A stretch of 64,000 nt of DNA from Eublepharis macularius (Eukaryota > Chordata > Lepidosauria > Squamata > Eublepharidae). Positions 33,359 through 45,830 of this stretch are shown in pieces. The stretch lies in NCBI RefSeq assembly GCF_028583425.1, contig NC_072791.1, positions 40,989,368 to 41,053,367 on the forward strand, read 5' to 3'. Numbering within the stretch: position 1 is the first letter of the stretch; every line of letters begins with the position of its first letter. The translations under genes were made by a program, and so were the position numbers. A model generated the notes under the pieces. That model ran no database searches. It saw only the letters and a program-made list of their open reading frames with translations, and had not been told where the DNA came from.

Positions 33359-35427
33359 GTGGGTGGATGGAACTGGACTGTTGGAGACAAAGATTCTGGA
33401 ATTGATTGCTGATAGACGGGGTGGGGAGGGAAATGCCTATAAAGTTTAACTTCAGACTGCAATCAGGTTAAGTTTCGTGACCTGAACTATTCAACATAGA
33501 AGCAGCAGAGACAGGATCTGAATTCTGGCTCCCATTCTAGTTTTAGTTTACTAAAATATATGACCATTATAGGTTCTTTTACGCTCTAATTATGCTGTGT
33601 GGGTTTAGTTACTGTATCTGGCCCTGTTTAATAATATGTATTTCTGTGTTGCTCGCCATCTATTCAGTAGCACTGTAGTGCTATTATAGTTTTTTTAGGG
33701 CTACAACTGTCAATTGTAACTTATTTACCTTTGAATTTTTCACTATAGAAAAAAGAGAAACTTCTCCATATATATATGGGGAGCACATACAAGCAAGAAT
33801 GTCTGGATTCCTGCAAGTTTCCCTTTAATTTCATTTATGGGGGCATAAATATGTGCAGGGTTGCAAAATGTATAAGCAACTCTACTGTTAAGATATCCCA
33901 CTATCGCAAATAACAAAATCACTCATTCTAGCAGTCCTGAAAAAGGAATACCATGTAGATAGTGCTTGGCAGTTCCTGTAGATTTCAGATGTTTAGACTG
34001 AACAATCTACAGGATGTCAACACTAAAGAGGCTGCTATTGTCTCCATTTTGCAGATCAGGAGAGTGAGGTGAACCAAGTTAATGTCAAAAAATTGTGTTG
34101 AGCTATTGCAGAGGTTAGCAGTAGAGCTGTTATTAGAAGCACGAGGTCCACAAGATTGCATAAGAAGGCTGGGAGTTGCATTGCTTGTTGAAGGAGGGGA
34201 TATGATTAGGAGGCCTTCACTATCTGTGGTTTGAAATGGATTTGGTGGTCTCCGATGAGTTTCACCAGTAGGCAGGAGCCCCTGTTGTCTTCAGTGATCT
34301 TCTTCTAGAGCATATGAGGATTGGACTAATAAATTTAGGAGCAGGACACAGCAGAAACAGAAATTATGCTTCTTTTTAATCTCCCAAGCTATGAGGTGTT
34401 TCCTTAGCTAATGTTGATAGGATCACCTACACCCTTTTAAATGAGAAGTTAAGTGGTTTTATTGGTATAAGTAACAAAGCAGAAGCCTTAAGCTAAGCTG
34501 TTGGAAAACAGTTATAATTGCCCAGTTTGCATTGTATTTTTTTTAATTGCAAAGTTTCTCATATGGAAAAATGCTAGTGCACAATTTTGGGTGGAAAACT
34601 GAAATAGCTGCTATGCTTAATAAAAAAGGTGCTGAAGCTGCTAGCCTCCCTGTAGTTCAGGCCAACTACTTTTTATGACACTGTGCGAAAAACCATGTCT
34701 GACTCCCATTCATTTCAAAGGCAATGATAGAGTCTTCCCTATGAAAGTCTTTCACTGTGACAACTGCCACAAATTTTCAAACTGTTCTGAAGTTAGCCTA
34801 ATTCCTCGATCTTGCCCAGTTAATCCTCAGGACGTATGGATACTTCTTAGGAATTCCTTGCACCATGGAGAGCTCCCACGACTAAATCAGGAGTAAGATG
34901 AGGGGTTTGGTACCCAGGGATAATGATATAAAATGTTTCCCACTTGGTATGTAGAGCTGTCTTTGGACAAAAAAAATAGAAGTTCACGAATGCGCTATAT
35001 CATTCCACGTTTCTTCAGGAAGGAGTCTCACTGGACCCTATAGCATCTGCTTAGTGTTGAGCTCATGCGTTGAAAATGGTCCAGTGCTCAATGATACCCT
35101 GAATTCTGCAAACCCTGGACTAAAATCTTGGACCTTATACTATGTATCACAAAACTGTTTTGCGGTCATTTAGATTCTTTCATGTTGCTCTGAGGTATGC
35201 ACTGTTGCACCTGAACACAGCTTTAAGTGCTAGTTTGCCAGTGATCCCATAAAGGTGAATGTCTATGCAGAATGCAAGTGGATCAAAGCAATAGAGTGGA
35301 TTTGTAGGATAGCCACTGAAACAGGTCCAGGAATTCTCCATTCCCTGTCCCAATGAGGGGGTATTCTTTTTGTTCCACATTGAAATTGTGAGTAATTTGG
35401 AGTTTGTGGAGCATAATAACCATAATA

Positions 35428-35562
35428 AGAAAAATGCCCTGCTCCTTTAACCAAGATTTAATGTGAAGAAATGGGCACGTGAAGCTTTTCATGGCATGGA
35501 GCATCACCTGGTAAATATATCCCATTGTGCCTCTACCAAAGGGGCAGGGCATTTTTAACTCC
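35428..35562. repeat. Inverted repeat pair, about 135 bp
   Basis: AAAAATGCCCTGCTCCTTTA near 35430 is answered by AAAGGGGCAGGGCATTTTTA near 35540, and flanking CCATAATAAG/CTTATTGG words extend the arms. It may be a small MITE; no second copy was noticed. Confidence 0.45.
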
Positions 35563-36399
35563 AGCTTATTGGCAACCATAATAATACTATAATAATAATT
35601 GCTGTTGATCATGGTGATGGAAGTGCTAAATATTTTCTGAACATCTTCTTTTAATCCAGAATGTCCAAAAGCAGTTTTAAAAAGCTATCAACATACTTGT
35701 TTTCATGTGCATCTAGCATTGACAAAAAAGTTCACAAACTAAAATGTTATTGATGAGGTTTCTTGATAGTTTGCACACTGATAAGCCAATGAAAAGTGGG
35801 GACGACATTGTTTCTTTCTTTCTTCTTTTTTTGGGGGTATCATTTCAAAGGGCAAGCAGTTCTAGAGCAGAGATAAATGGCACAAATCTCCAAAGAACTG
35901 GAAATACGTGGTGATGAATGTTGCCATGAAAGTTTCTATGGGAGGGTTGCACATAGAAGTCTCTTAACACAGAGAATGAGAGTGTATGTGCAATGTTATA
36001 ATTTCACAGAAAGGAGGTTTGTACAAATAGCACATTAGACAAAATCTCATCTCTGTAGCCTTGACCAAAAAGGAGATAATTCTATGAATACTGTCTCTGG
36101 CTTCTACATACCACATTTCTAATTTGTTTGAGTAATGCCCAACTGCCCTACTCCATGGTGAAATGAAGTCAGTGATAACGACATCTCCTTTTATGATGGT
36201 AGTTATGCAAAGCCAGAATGTGGCCATATGAAATAACGTGGCTGAGCAGGCAGAGGGGACTGAGTCAGTGGAAGGCCAGGCAATGCTGTGGATGTGGGGA
36301 GAGTCGTTTTCTTTACTAGGCTTGCTTTGAATTAGTGTCACATGACATGCTAGCATCACTTCCAGAAATGAGGTAGAACTTAATTTGTCTTTTTTACTC

Positions 36400-36640
36400 T
36401 CAGTATAAGCTGTCTGCAGACACCTTCAGCCTGCATTGATGGCAGAGGCCATTAGCAACAGTGCTAAATTTGAAGCTGCGGTGGAGAAAAGAGCATTATT
36501 TAATGGGCTTATTCAACTCATGACTAATATGTTGCTAATGCTGGCATATGTTGATTCATTAGAGAGGGCTTTTGGTGATTCTCCATTGTGTTTGTTTAAT
36601 TTTTCTCTCTATGTATATTTTTAACCAGCTTTGGTACATT
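36400..36640. promoter_or_regulatory. Candidate conserved noncoding element B
   Basis: Unique-looking, non-repetitive intronic sequence with CCATTAGCAACAG, ATGTTGCTAATGC and TTCATTAGAGAGG words. A 62-codon frame runs through it (36436-36624) but has no known domain. It looks more like an enhancer than an exon. Confidence 0.3.
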
Positions 36641-37663
36641 TCTGCATTCATGCTGAACTTTGCTTTCTGATCTGAACACTTGCCAGATTCTCTGTGTGGA
36701 TTCTTGCTGTGCTGTTCCCTCCTTATCACAACCCTCCCCTCCCCTGCCCAGGAGGCAAGTACCCTCTGTTACAAAGAGAGGTTCTTTATAAGAAGGCTAA
36801 TTATCATAATGAGGGTTAATGGTGTTAGCATTTAAGACTAGGCATCTTTATATTGTAGGGGAACAGTTCAAAGAGAGGGCCTGTTTTGAAGGTACGTTGT
36901 GCTCTTGCTCCAAAAAAGTTCTGTAGTGTTGCTGGTGCTGTTAGGATGAAAAAGGCCGCTGTATTCCATCACATATTTAGAGAGTGATGTGACTGTTGGA
37001 AAAACAGGACTATGAAAACCCCTGATTGTATGTGTGCCGGATGTCTACCATATTTCTAAATTATATAGGTCATCCAGATGAGTGTCAATATAGACTTTGT
37101 GGTAGGCCGTCGTCCCAGGTATGATCTATATACAGTGACATGTACACACATTTTTAAACACTTACGGTATTTTCATAGTCAGGCAGACAGTCTCCCGCTG
37201 GAAACTACTGGGGCTCTTTGAAAAATCATTTTCCAGTGTTTAGCTTGTGCTTCAGCAGTATGCTGAACCTGATTTTATAAAATACAGAAAGGTAATAACA
37301 GACAACAAAATCACTTCCAAGCAGCCAAATGATGCACTCCAATAGAAGTGGAATGTTATAAACATCTTAGGTTTGTGACGCTTCCAAAGCAAGTGCTGCT
37401 TGTTTGTTGGAATGCCAGAAACCTGTTCTCCCTGGCCTTTTGGCTATAATTTCCTCATATGCAGATCCTTCAGAAATGGGCGTCTTTAGTATAAGGACCC
37501 TAAAGTCTTGTGCAGAGTACAGTACACATCCTTTCTCTCCACCGGGGTATGGTGATCTTCATATCAGTATGGGAGTTGCTTGAAGCCCCAGATATTGGTA
37601 TCATCACTGTTGCCTGGATTTTCTAGCATAAGGCCAGGATGAGATGAATAAAGCCAAAAAGGC

Positions 37664-37695
37664 AGGGGTGGGGGGTGGGGGGGGTGGGGGGTGGA
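37664..37695 (+). repeat. G-rich tract, possible G-quadruplex
   Basis: Several GGGG runs separated by single T or TGG. On the transcribed strand orientation it would be G-rich in the DIO2 pre-mRNA. Confidence 0.7.
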
Positions 37696-38157
37696 GGTCT
37701 CTGAATCAATAAGCACCCAACTTGAGGGAAAACTCCTTGGGAGTTGCTCCTTGCTCCTTGGGAGTTTTCCCTTGAGTCAGGATGAGATGAATGTCAGAAG
37801 AACTCATGGGACTGAGCCAGGAGAGGACAGATGTGATCTTTTCCATACACATATAAAAGGTTGCAGGGACTTTGGAGGATGCTTTATCTCTGCATTACTG
37901 TCTCCGTTCTTAAAGATCTCTCACAGATTTTTTAATTCGCTTTAAACTCAGAATATTGGGTGAGGGACGAAAACAGTCTCCTCAATTCAGAGCAAGAAAT
38001 ATTACCTCAGATTCTCTGTTGGATGTCATTAATGGAAGTTCAAGTGGATGAATTCCTGATCTTTATAGGTACAGTTCTTAAAATTCCTCTTTTTCCTTAG
38101 TCACTCAAAGCTTTTATTTATGATAGTTTGATCTCCTTAGCTTAAAAGGACATAACA

Positions 38158-38236
38158 GGGCAATCCTAAGCAGAGTTACGCCCATCTATGCCCATTGGCT
38201 TCAACAGAAGGGCATAACTCAGTTTAGAATTGCACT
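38158..38236. repeat. Small foldback repeat
   Basis: GGCAATCCTAAGCAGAGTTA at the left is mirrored by the complement of GCATAACTCAGTTTAGAATT at the right, around CCATTGGCTTCAACAG. The wording is familiar from other reptile genomes. Confidence 0.55.
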
Positions 38237-38360
38237 GTAAGCCAATGAAAACGTGAGCTTAAGTTCATATGCAGTTTATCCTGAGACAAAAGCTTAATAT
38301 TTGAAGGTATATTTGGCAGGAGGGGAAACAATTTCCCCATAGAGTTAGGTGCCTGAGAAA

Positions 38361-38578
38361 TAGGGATGCCAGCCTCCAGGTGAGGCCTGGAGATCTCCAG
38401 GAATTACAACTGAACTCCAGATGAAAAAGATCAGTTCCCTTCGAGAAAAAGGCTGCTTTGGAGGGTGGACTCATTGGAATTATAGCCTGCTGGACTTCCT
38501 CACTTACCTACAACCCACTCTCTCCAAGCTCTACTCCCAAATCTCCAGGAATTTCTCAATCCAGAGTTGACAACCTTA
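38361..38578. repeat. MITE with AGGGTTGCCA ends, copy 3
   Basis: TAGGGATGCCAGCCTCCAGG at the left, CAGAGTTGACAACCTTA at the right, with the family interior between. Confidence 0.75.
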
Positions 38579-38679
38579 CAGAGAAAGCCAGTGGGGGCTG
38601 TTTCACTGTACCAGTTTAGGGCATATATTCTCAAGTTAATCTCAGCTCTGGCAGCTTTTCCATGAACCCTAGGAGCCTT

Positions 38680-38998
38680 TTGGGAGCAAGGACTGATGTA
38701 CCAGCATTGTGTTAGTGCACTGATGTTATTTCAGTCAAAAACCAGAAGTGACATCATGGGAGCACTCCAAAACCGTAGAGTTTTTGCAAATCCTAGAATG
38801 CCACCCCCCCCCCCATGTTCTGATGTCAATTCTGGTTTTTGATGGAAGTGGCCATGCTGCCATCGCACATCCCCATTTTTCTTCAGTTTCCTCCTGCCAG
38901 TGCTTCTGTCGCTGGTAGGCAATGAAAGGATTTGCCAGGAGATCTCCTGCTATATTGGGAGATCTGTCATAGTGGGAGACCCTAGATCTGGCAACCCT
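38680..38998. repeat. Dispersed repeat of the 14700 family
   Basis: Contains CCAGAAGTGACATCATGGGA and ends GATCTGGCAACCCTTC. It is a partial copy. Confidence 0.5.
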
Positions 38999-39139
38999 TC
39001 ATTTTTAAGTATTCTCTTCCAGTTGAAAACAATAAAGAGACCTGTTATTGAGGCTACAAATAACAGTAATTTAGTGTGAGACTATTGATGGGGACCCATT
39101 TTACAAGTCAATTTTTTGCAAGTCTTAAGAGTCTGTTCC

Positions 39140-39260
39140 AGGGTTGCGAACCTTCAGAGGGTGGACTTTATGGCATCTCATCCCTACTGAGCTTCCTCCC
39201 CTCCCCAAGCTCCACCCCCAAATCTCCAAGCATTTCCCTTTCCTGGAGTTACTAACCCTA
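39140..39260. repeat. MITE with AGGGTTGCCA ends, copy 4 (internally deleted)
   Basis: Ends CAGGGTTGCGAACC and GGAGTTACTAACCCTA at half the family length. Confidence 0.6.
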
Positions 39261-40622
39261 TTCTCAGCTGTCAGAGCTGCCCCTAGCCTTGGATGTACAA
39301 TTCCTCTTCTCAGTGTCCATATAACCTTGGAGATCAGTGCACTAGGGTACGTGTGTGCAAATAGCACAGAAGACCTTGATTTGTAAGCAGAGCTATCAGT
39401 CACACTCAAAGAAGGCATCTTCCCTGTGCCACTTCCCACAGCAATCTTCTGTGCCACCCCAAATTGTGCTTCTGTGGGTCCGTAGACTCCCATCCAGGAA
39501 AATGGGAATCTGCAACAGGAGGGGGAACTGGCAAAAACTACCCTCTACTTCACTGCATACAGAGATGCCATTCTGAGTTACATTGACAGAACAACATCTC
39601 AGGATCCAAGACAGAACCTGCTGGTGCTTCAGAGGGATATAAATGACTACATAAATTAGTTTGAGTAAGCCTCAAGTGGTTTGGAGGTAGGGGTGCTAGG
39701 AAGGTTGTGTCTGTGATCTGTTTTTTAAAAAATCATGTAAGCAGAGCATAAGAACAACACTTAGCTATTTCTCCTAACTACTTAGGTTCTCTTGGTCTTA
39801 GAGGGAATTGCTTACGCTAACCGTTTCCCAGAATGACATCCCAATATGACTACTGCTGCTCATATCAGATAGTGTTGCATAGTGTCACTGCAGAGGCAAT
39901 ATTTACAAAGTCAGGCAGAGCAGAGTAGCGAATAATAGATGGGCTTCTTTCTGACTTTTTGTCTGTTTGACACACCAGTGGGAGAGTACGCTATTTTGGC
40001 AGGCTTTTAGGGCAGTGGAACAAGCCCTCTTAGCCTGAGCTCTTCTGCTTTCATCATCTTTGTTTGTTTTGGCCTGGAGTTCAAGGAAGTGCCTTTCTTT
40101 GTATTTCACAGCAGCGAGTGTATTTTTTGAAAGAAAACTCTCCATTAAAAAACACATTGTCCAATAGTTCTAGATCCAAAATAACCCTTTCTGATTCCTT
40201 TATTAAGAAACAGTAAGTAAGTTGTTCCTAGGGTTGCACTTAGGTACAATCTACAGCAAAGAGAATTAATCTCAGTAGAACGTTCAGGCAGAAACATCTA
40301 CAAGCCATTTTTATAACACATACCACAAATTGTTTCCTATGAAGCTTCTGGAGGCTGGACTTGATAATCTGTGCTGGGAATGTTCTTGTTCCTGTGCTTG
40401 AAAGGAAAGGATATCATCCTGGATGTGGTGAAAGGAGATCCCTTTACTGTGGAAAAGGCATGAAAGTAACTCCAGAACTTCCACATTAATCTCCTGCACA
40501 TCTTTGATGTTGTCTCTGACACAGTCGTTCCTGAATAGATCCTTGCAATGCCCAATCTTATTTTCTTCTGATCTAGGACTAGTCAAAAAGGCCTACTTCT
40601 GTTAAGAAGCTGTCATATCTAA

Positions 40623-40751
40623 GGGCCAAACTACAAGTGACGAATGACACTTGAATGGCAAGTGTATTCCTCCCTGTTCACTTGCCCTCCACTTGCTCTC
40701 CACTCAATCCACTTGCCATTCAAGTGTCATTCGTCACTTGTAGCTTGGCCC
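40623..40751. repeat. CAAGTG-type palindromic MITE, copy 5
   Basis: 129 bp, the same length and interior as copy 1 at 3718-3846, with TAAGGG/CCCTTA at its outer edges. Confidence 0.85.
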
Positions 40752-41194
40752 TTAGTCAATAGTGTTCTGGGATTGGTTGAAATCCATTCCTCTCAAATTT
40801 AGTTCTTCCAGCTGAAACTAACAAGATTTAGAAGGCAAACTACATGTGGTTAGTGTATAATGGATGGTCAAATAACAGAGTGGCTGCAAAATCATATCAT
40901 TATAAGGCCAGTCATAGCTTACAGGAATAGGTCGTACCACCTGGCTAATTTTAAACCTGGCCTTTCTTTCACCCTCAGGAGCAGCCTTCATGCAAGTGTC
41001 TCATTTCATCCACCACTGCTAATGTGCATGCAGCTACTTCCTCATCTTCCTCCTTCTGCTCCAAAATCTCCTGATCCCACTCTGTGTTTCCTTTCTGAGA
41101 TGTTTTCCCACTCCTGATACCTGCAAAATACCAACATTAATCATTTTCTGTCACAGAAGGAGAAACTATAGGCAGTTGGGTGAGGAAGAGGTCA

Positions 41195-41345
41195 TGGCTC
41201 AAATTTGCTTTTTGTGTGGAAGGCTCAGTCTTTAGCTAAAGAGCATCAAGTTACAGGTGTTAGGAAAAGGCCTTTCCCTAGCTGAGGCTATGGAGAGTTG
41301 CTGCCAGGCAAAGTAAAGCATTAAACTATATGGAATAGTGATTGG
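41195..41345 (+). repeat. tRNA-derived SINE remnant
   Basis: A weak copy: GGTGTTAGGAAAAGGCCTTT and TGGAGAGTTGCTGCCAGGCA are shared with the copy at 58432. Confidence 0.45.
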
Positions 41346-42059
41346 AAGAAGCAAGGCAGCTTCATATATTTATAGCCAGAATGCAGTTAAGAGAGAATAC
41401 AGAAGTTTTGTTGCCTTTATGGGTAGCAAACAGTGTGTCAAATGTATAGGGTGTGGAGAAAAATATTAAATTTTGAGGGGGCAGTTCATAAGGACATAAT
41501 GACAACCAACATTGTGAGCTAAGAGTGAACTCTTAGATGGTAAGCTTTATCTTTTTTCCTGATTCTCTAAGAAAACTTGAAGATTCTGAGACAATGATGA
41601 ACTGAGCTGAGGGATTCACTGCACCACACATGTACAGTTTTCCCTCTTCTCTTATCAAAAGCAGATGATTCAAGCCTCTAGGAGGTGGACAGAGGGTGGA
41701 GTGCAGCAGCTGAAGAAGAGAAGGGTGAGGAGGAAGGGTGGTGGTTGGCAAGCAAGTAGCACCCCAGTGTGTGGAGGAAGAATGGGAGGTATGACCTGAA
41801 GGTCTCCAGACAGTTGCACCTAATGGGTGTGATTTTTCAAGAACTGTATGAAATGTATGCAGCCTCTGAGCAGCTTTACACAATGCTGGATTCCCCAGGA
41901 GGGGGCAATAGTAGCGATGAATTATCTTTCTTCCAATGGCTGATGAAAACTGAGAGGAAGCGCTGAGAAAGGCTTCTGAGGGGTTGTATGTCAGTGGCAC
42001 ACAATCAAAGCAAAGGTATTTAAGAGCTCAAGGGGATTCTTTACATAGCTCTAACACAA

Positions 42060-42260
42060 CATGCCTGTGTTTTAAATGACCAGTGCCACAGCCTGCTAAT
42101 TATCTGGCAACGTCTGTTTTCTGAAGGGAGTTGACACAACCTGCCACAGAGCTCAAAAATCTCTAATGACGGGGCTTAAAAAACATCAGGATCTGAAAAG
42201 AGTTATGATTTTATCCCTGAAAATAAGGAAGAAAAAGTGTAGATGCTGTGAGGCTTTGTT
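42060..42260. promoter_or_regulatory. Candidate conserved noncoding element C
   Basis: Non-repetitive, with GCTAATTATCTGGCAACG and TCTAATGACGGGGC. The evidence is compositional only. Confidence 0.2.
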
Positions 42261-43561
42261 CATGGGTGTTTGATGGGCAATGTTAGCACAGTGGTAAGTT
42301 CTATTTCTAGTTAGTGGCTTATGAATGGGTCTCTTTTTTCCCTCCTTCAACCACCTCATTTTTCAGTCTGCACGCAAAAACAAAACTAATCGTGTTGTTG
42401 TCACTGAATGCAGCTTTAAAGGGACATTTCTTTAAAGGGAGAATTTGGGAAGTTAACTAAATGCAAACACAAAACACAAAAAAGAATGCAAGAATATGAG
42501 ACTGGAAGGCTGGGTCAGAGCAAATGTCTCTACTGCTCACCTTTTCTCTATCCTCCCTTTCATAGCAGAATGCCTGATGCTCAAAACTTGAGATGCTCAC
42601 AAGTGGAATAAGGCGTTGAAAGCTATCCAGTATCCCTAGCACCAGAGAATTGTTGATATATTGTCTCTGAACATGGAGGCTTCATTTTAACTTATATGTC
42701 CTTATAGGCCTATATCTGTTCTATGCCATCTAAGAATTATCTAATGCAGCAGCAATGAATTCATAAATTAATTATACAGTGCATGAAGGATGCTTCCTTT
42801 TGTTTATCTTGAATCTACTGTTAGTCAGTGTCACTGATCAATTCTGATTTCTTGTGTTATTGCAGAGAGAGATTTCAATTTAAATTCAGTAGATTAGATT
42901 ACTTAAAGATGCTGAGAATGGAGATGCCCTAAGCTTCTCTGTGCAGATCTAGAAGGAATACAAACAAAAAAAGAGGTTTGTGGAACTTTAAAGAACAGGT
43001 TTACTGTAGTATAAACTCTGGTGGGCCATAGTCCACTTCATCAGATACATGAAGCGAATGCTCAGTAAGCATATACACATACAAACAGAGGAAACAAGTT
43101 TTATTTTATTTTAAAATATTTTTATGCTGCCTTTCCACCCAGGATCCCCAAGGATCTCTAATCCAGAGGCAGCAAACCTCTGAATACCATTGCTGGGAGG
43201 AAGCTGCAAAGGAGAACCTCATTCTCCCTCTTTGCCTTCCAGGTCAGCTGATTGGCCACTGATGCTAGACTAGATGGACCACTGGTCTGATCCAGCAGGA
43301 CTCTTCATACATTCTTATGTTCTTATTCATTCCACAGGGATATTCAACTATCCCCTTCTATCACTGTCTTCTGCCTGTGGGTGAAGACTTCTTTTTTGCT
43401 TGGTGTTCCCTCAGTGACTCTTATTGAACTTTCTTCCTCTTTGTGTGTCTTTATGTGTTTCTGTTTTGTTGATTGTTTTTTATTGTTTCACATATAGCAT
43501 TTTAAAATGTTTAGATGTTTTGCCACCTTGGGGATCTTGGGTGGAAAGGCAGCATAAAAAT

Positions 43562-43761
43562 GTTGCCTAGGAAACTGATTGATCGGCGCCAGGCTGTCTG
43601 CAGTGATGAACCAAAAAAAAAAAAAAATGAACCAAATGAACCAGCCTAAAGTTCGTGGCGGTTCATCAGAACTGGGCTCTGACAAAGTGCCAGTTCGCGA
43701 ACCACAAACCTGTCTGGTCATCACGAACTTTGATTCGTATTTCTGTTCGTGCCCATCTCTA
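43562..43761. mobile_element. Non-autonomous hAT element, copy 3 (left-truncated)
   Basis: The right end ...TTCGTGCCCATCTCTA is intact at 43761. The left part starts inside the element at the GTTGCCTAGGAAACTGATTG block (compare 21722). An A15 run lies at 43613-43627. Confidence 0.8.
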
Positions 43762-44400
43762 CTCTGGATATGGAAGCTCCCTTCCATCACCATGGCTAGT
43801 AGCCATTGATGGACCTCTCCTCCATGAATCTAATACCTTTTTAAAGCTATTGGTGCTTGCGGCAATCACTACCTTTCCTGGAGATAGATCAAGATGGATA
43901 GCCATGTTTGTCTGTAACAGTAGAAAAGAGCAAGAGTCCAGTAGCACCTATAAGACTAACAAAATTTGTGGTAGGGTATGAGCTTTAGTGAGTCACAACT
44001 CACTTCTTCAGATCTGAAGAGCCTCTGTATCTGAAAAAGTGAACTGTGACTCACAAAGACTCATATCCTACCACAAACTTTGTTAGTCTTATAGGTACTA
44101 CTGGACTCTTGGTCTTTTCTACTACCTTTCCTGTTAGTGTATTCCACAGTTCAATTACTTGTTAAGTAAAGAAGTATTTCTTTTTGTCGGTTCTGAACCT
44201 ATTTCCCAACAATTTCATTGGGTGCCCTGATTTCTAGTATTATGGGAGAAGGGAAAAAAGTTTCCTCTATCCACTTTTTCCACCCCATGCATAATTTTAT
44301 AGACTTCAATCGTGTCTTCCCTTAACCATTTTTTAAGACTGAAAAGTCATGGACTTTCCAGCCTTTCTTCATAAGAAATGTACTCCAACTCCCTAATCCC
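43762..44400 (-). repeat. CR1/L3-like LINE 3' region, interrupted by FB4
   Basis: CTCTGGATATGGAAGCTCCC, then after FB4 TGTTAGTGTATTCCACAGTT, CCTTTCTTCATAAGAAATG and CTCCAACTCCCTAATCC. The same wording appears in part at 60330-60520. It is non-coding here. Confidence 0.5.
43881..44120. repeat. Foldback element FB4
   Basis: Left arm AGATGGATAGCCATGTTTGT, AGTAGAAAAGAGCAAGAGTC, CAGTAGCACCTATAAGACTA; right arm is its complement. The flanking duplication ACTACCTTTCCTG is perfect over 13 bp (43868-43880 and 44121-44133). Confidence 0.9.
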
Positions 44401-45384
44401 CAATTCTGCAGTTTCAGTGCCATGGCCAAGAAGACCCATTCACTAGTTGCCACCCATCTCTCCTCACATGGTGGAGACAGCTGAAACAGGGCCTCCAAAG
44501 ATGACCATAGTTGATGGGTAGGTTCATATCGGAGTAACCAGTCCTAAAGTTTTAAAAGAGCCATGTGGTGGAATAACATCTAGGAGACCCGAGTTCAAAC
44601 CCTGCTTTACCATGGCAGTTGTTGGGTGTCCTTGGGTCAGTCACTCTCCTCTAAGCCAAAACAGAAATTAAAGGATTGCTTTAAGGATAAAACAAGGAAA
44701 GGAGAATAATGTAGCCTTCCTGAGCTCCTTAGAAGAAGGACAGAATAAAAAACATACTTGATAGATAAATTGAAAGGCTCTAAAATACAAGATGTCAGTC
44801 TGTGTCATTTTAATGCCGAACTCAAGTATACAAGGTAAGGGCAGTGACCATTCACAACCATTAGCAATAATACATTCTTCCCAGTTACTTAAGCTAATGT
44901 AACACCTATAGTGGGTGAGACATGAGATGTCTGTGTTTAAATGTCGGGTCATACCATTAAACTTACTGACATGTTTTAATCCGGCAGTTTCACACTGGAG
45001 TCTTACAGTGCCACAAGACTCCTGTTTGCTTTTTATGCAACAAACTAACAACCCCCTGACCCCCGCCTCCCAGAATTTGTAGAAGGAATATAAAATCCTG
45101 TCCCTGTTTCTGTGTCGCTGCCTGGTTAGCAGCACAGAAGTCCATGATTATGCTGGAGCCAGAGTTATTGCGTGTGAGGGAAATTCTCTGGGTTTGTTTC
45201 TCAGAACAGCTCTCTTGCCTGCCTTTGTCTGTAATTTCAAAAGAGGTTTGGCAGAGCAATAATTTTTATTTTTTTGGATGACATTTCATTGTGGTGTGTT
45301 GTGGGTATCTTTCCAAGAGCTAATTCCACTCCCCTTTCAATAATTAAGAGTAACAGCAAAGAAACAAAAAAGCCCCACAAAGCG

Positions 45385-45830
45385 GATGATCAAGTGAGGC
45401 TGTCAGGCCTATTCCGGAGCCCGCTGGAATAAAGAGCCTCTTTGGGAATGTTAGAGCTTCATCAAGACCAATTAGCAGGAGATGCTGGTGGTTGTGTCGG
45501 AGCATTAACTACTGGGCAGGGTTGGTTTTTTTGGAGTGGCTAATGCTAGCGTTGAACGAAGCACCGACCTAATTACTCCAACTGCAAAAGCAGAGGAGGC
45601 CTTGTGAATGTCTGCTTGGCAAGCCTTTCTCATTAAGAACGAAATCTCCTTGTGTTTGTTTGGACTGCTTGTAGCGAAAAATTAACACGATAGGTAACCT
45701 GTGGCCATGAGATTTCCTTTGTTGCTGTGGGAAATGCAGTGACGCTAGTCAGACTAGAGGATGGTTTGGTTAATTTCCAGAGGCGAAATGACGTGAAACC
45801 AGCTATTATTTTCCCCCCAAAGTCAATTGT
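45385..45830. promoter_or_regulatory. Candidate conserved noncoding element D
   Basis: The most enhancer-like part of the intron: unique, CpG-containing sequence with ACCAATTAGCAGG (45468), GCATTAACTACTGG (45499), CTAATTACTCC (45569), a SOX-like CTTTGTT (45716) and GAAATGACGTGAAACC (45785). There is no repeat similarity and no frame with a known domain. Confidence 0.4.

Noticed and set aside
33359-33412. Extension of the first DIO2 frame beyond codon 74 (VGGWNWTVGDKDSGIDC)
   Set aside because: It reads into the intron; CAG|GTGGGT is a consensus donor and exon 2 resumes the family sequence.
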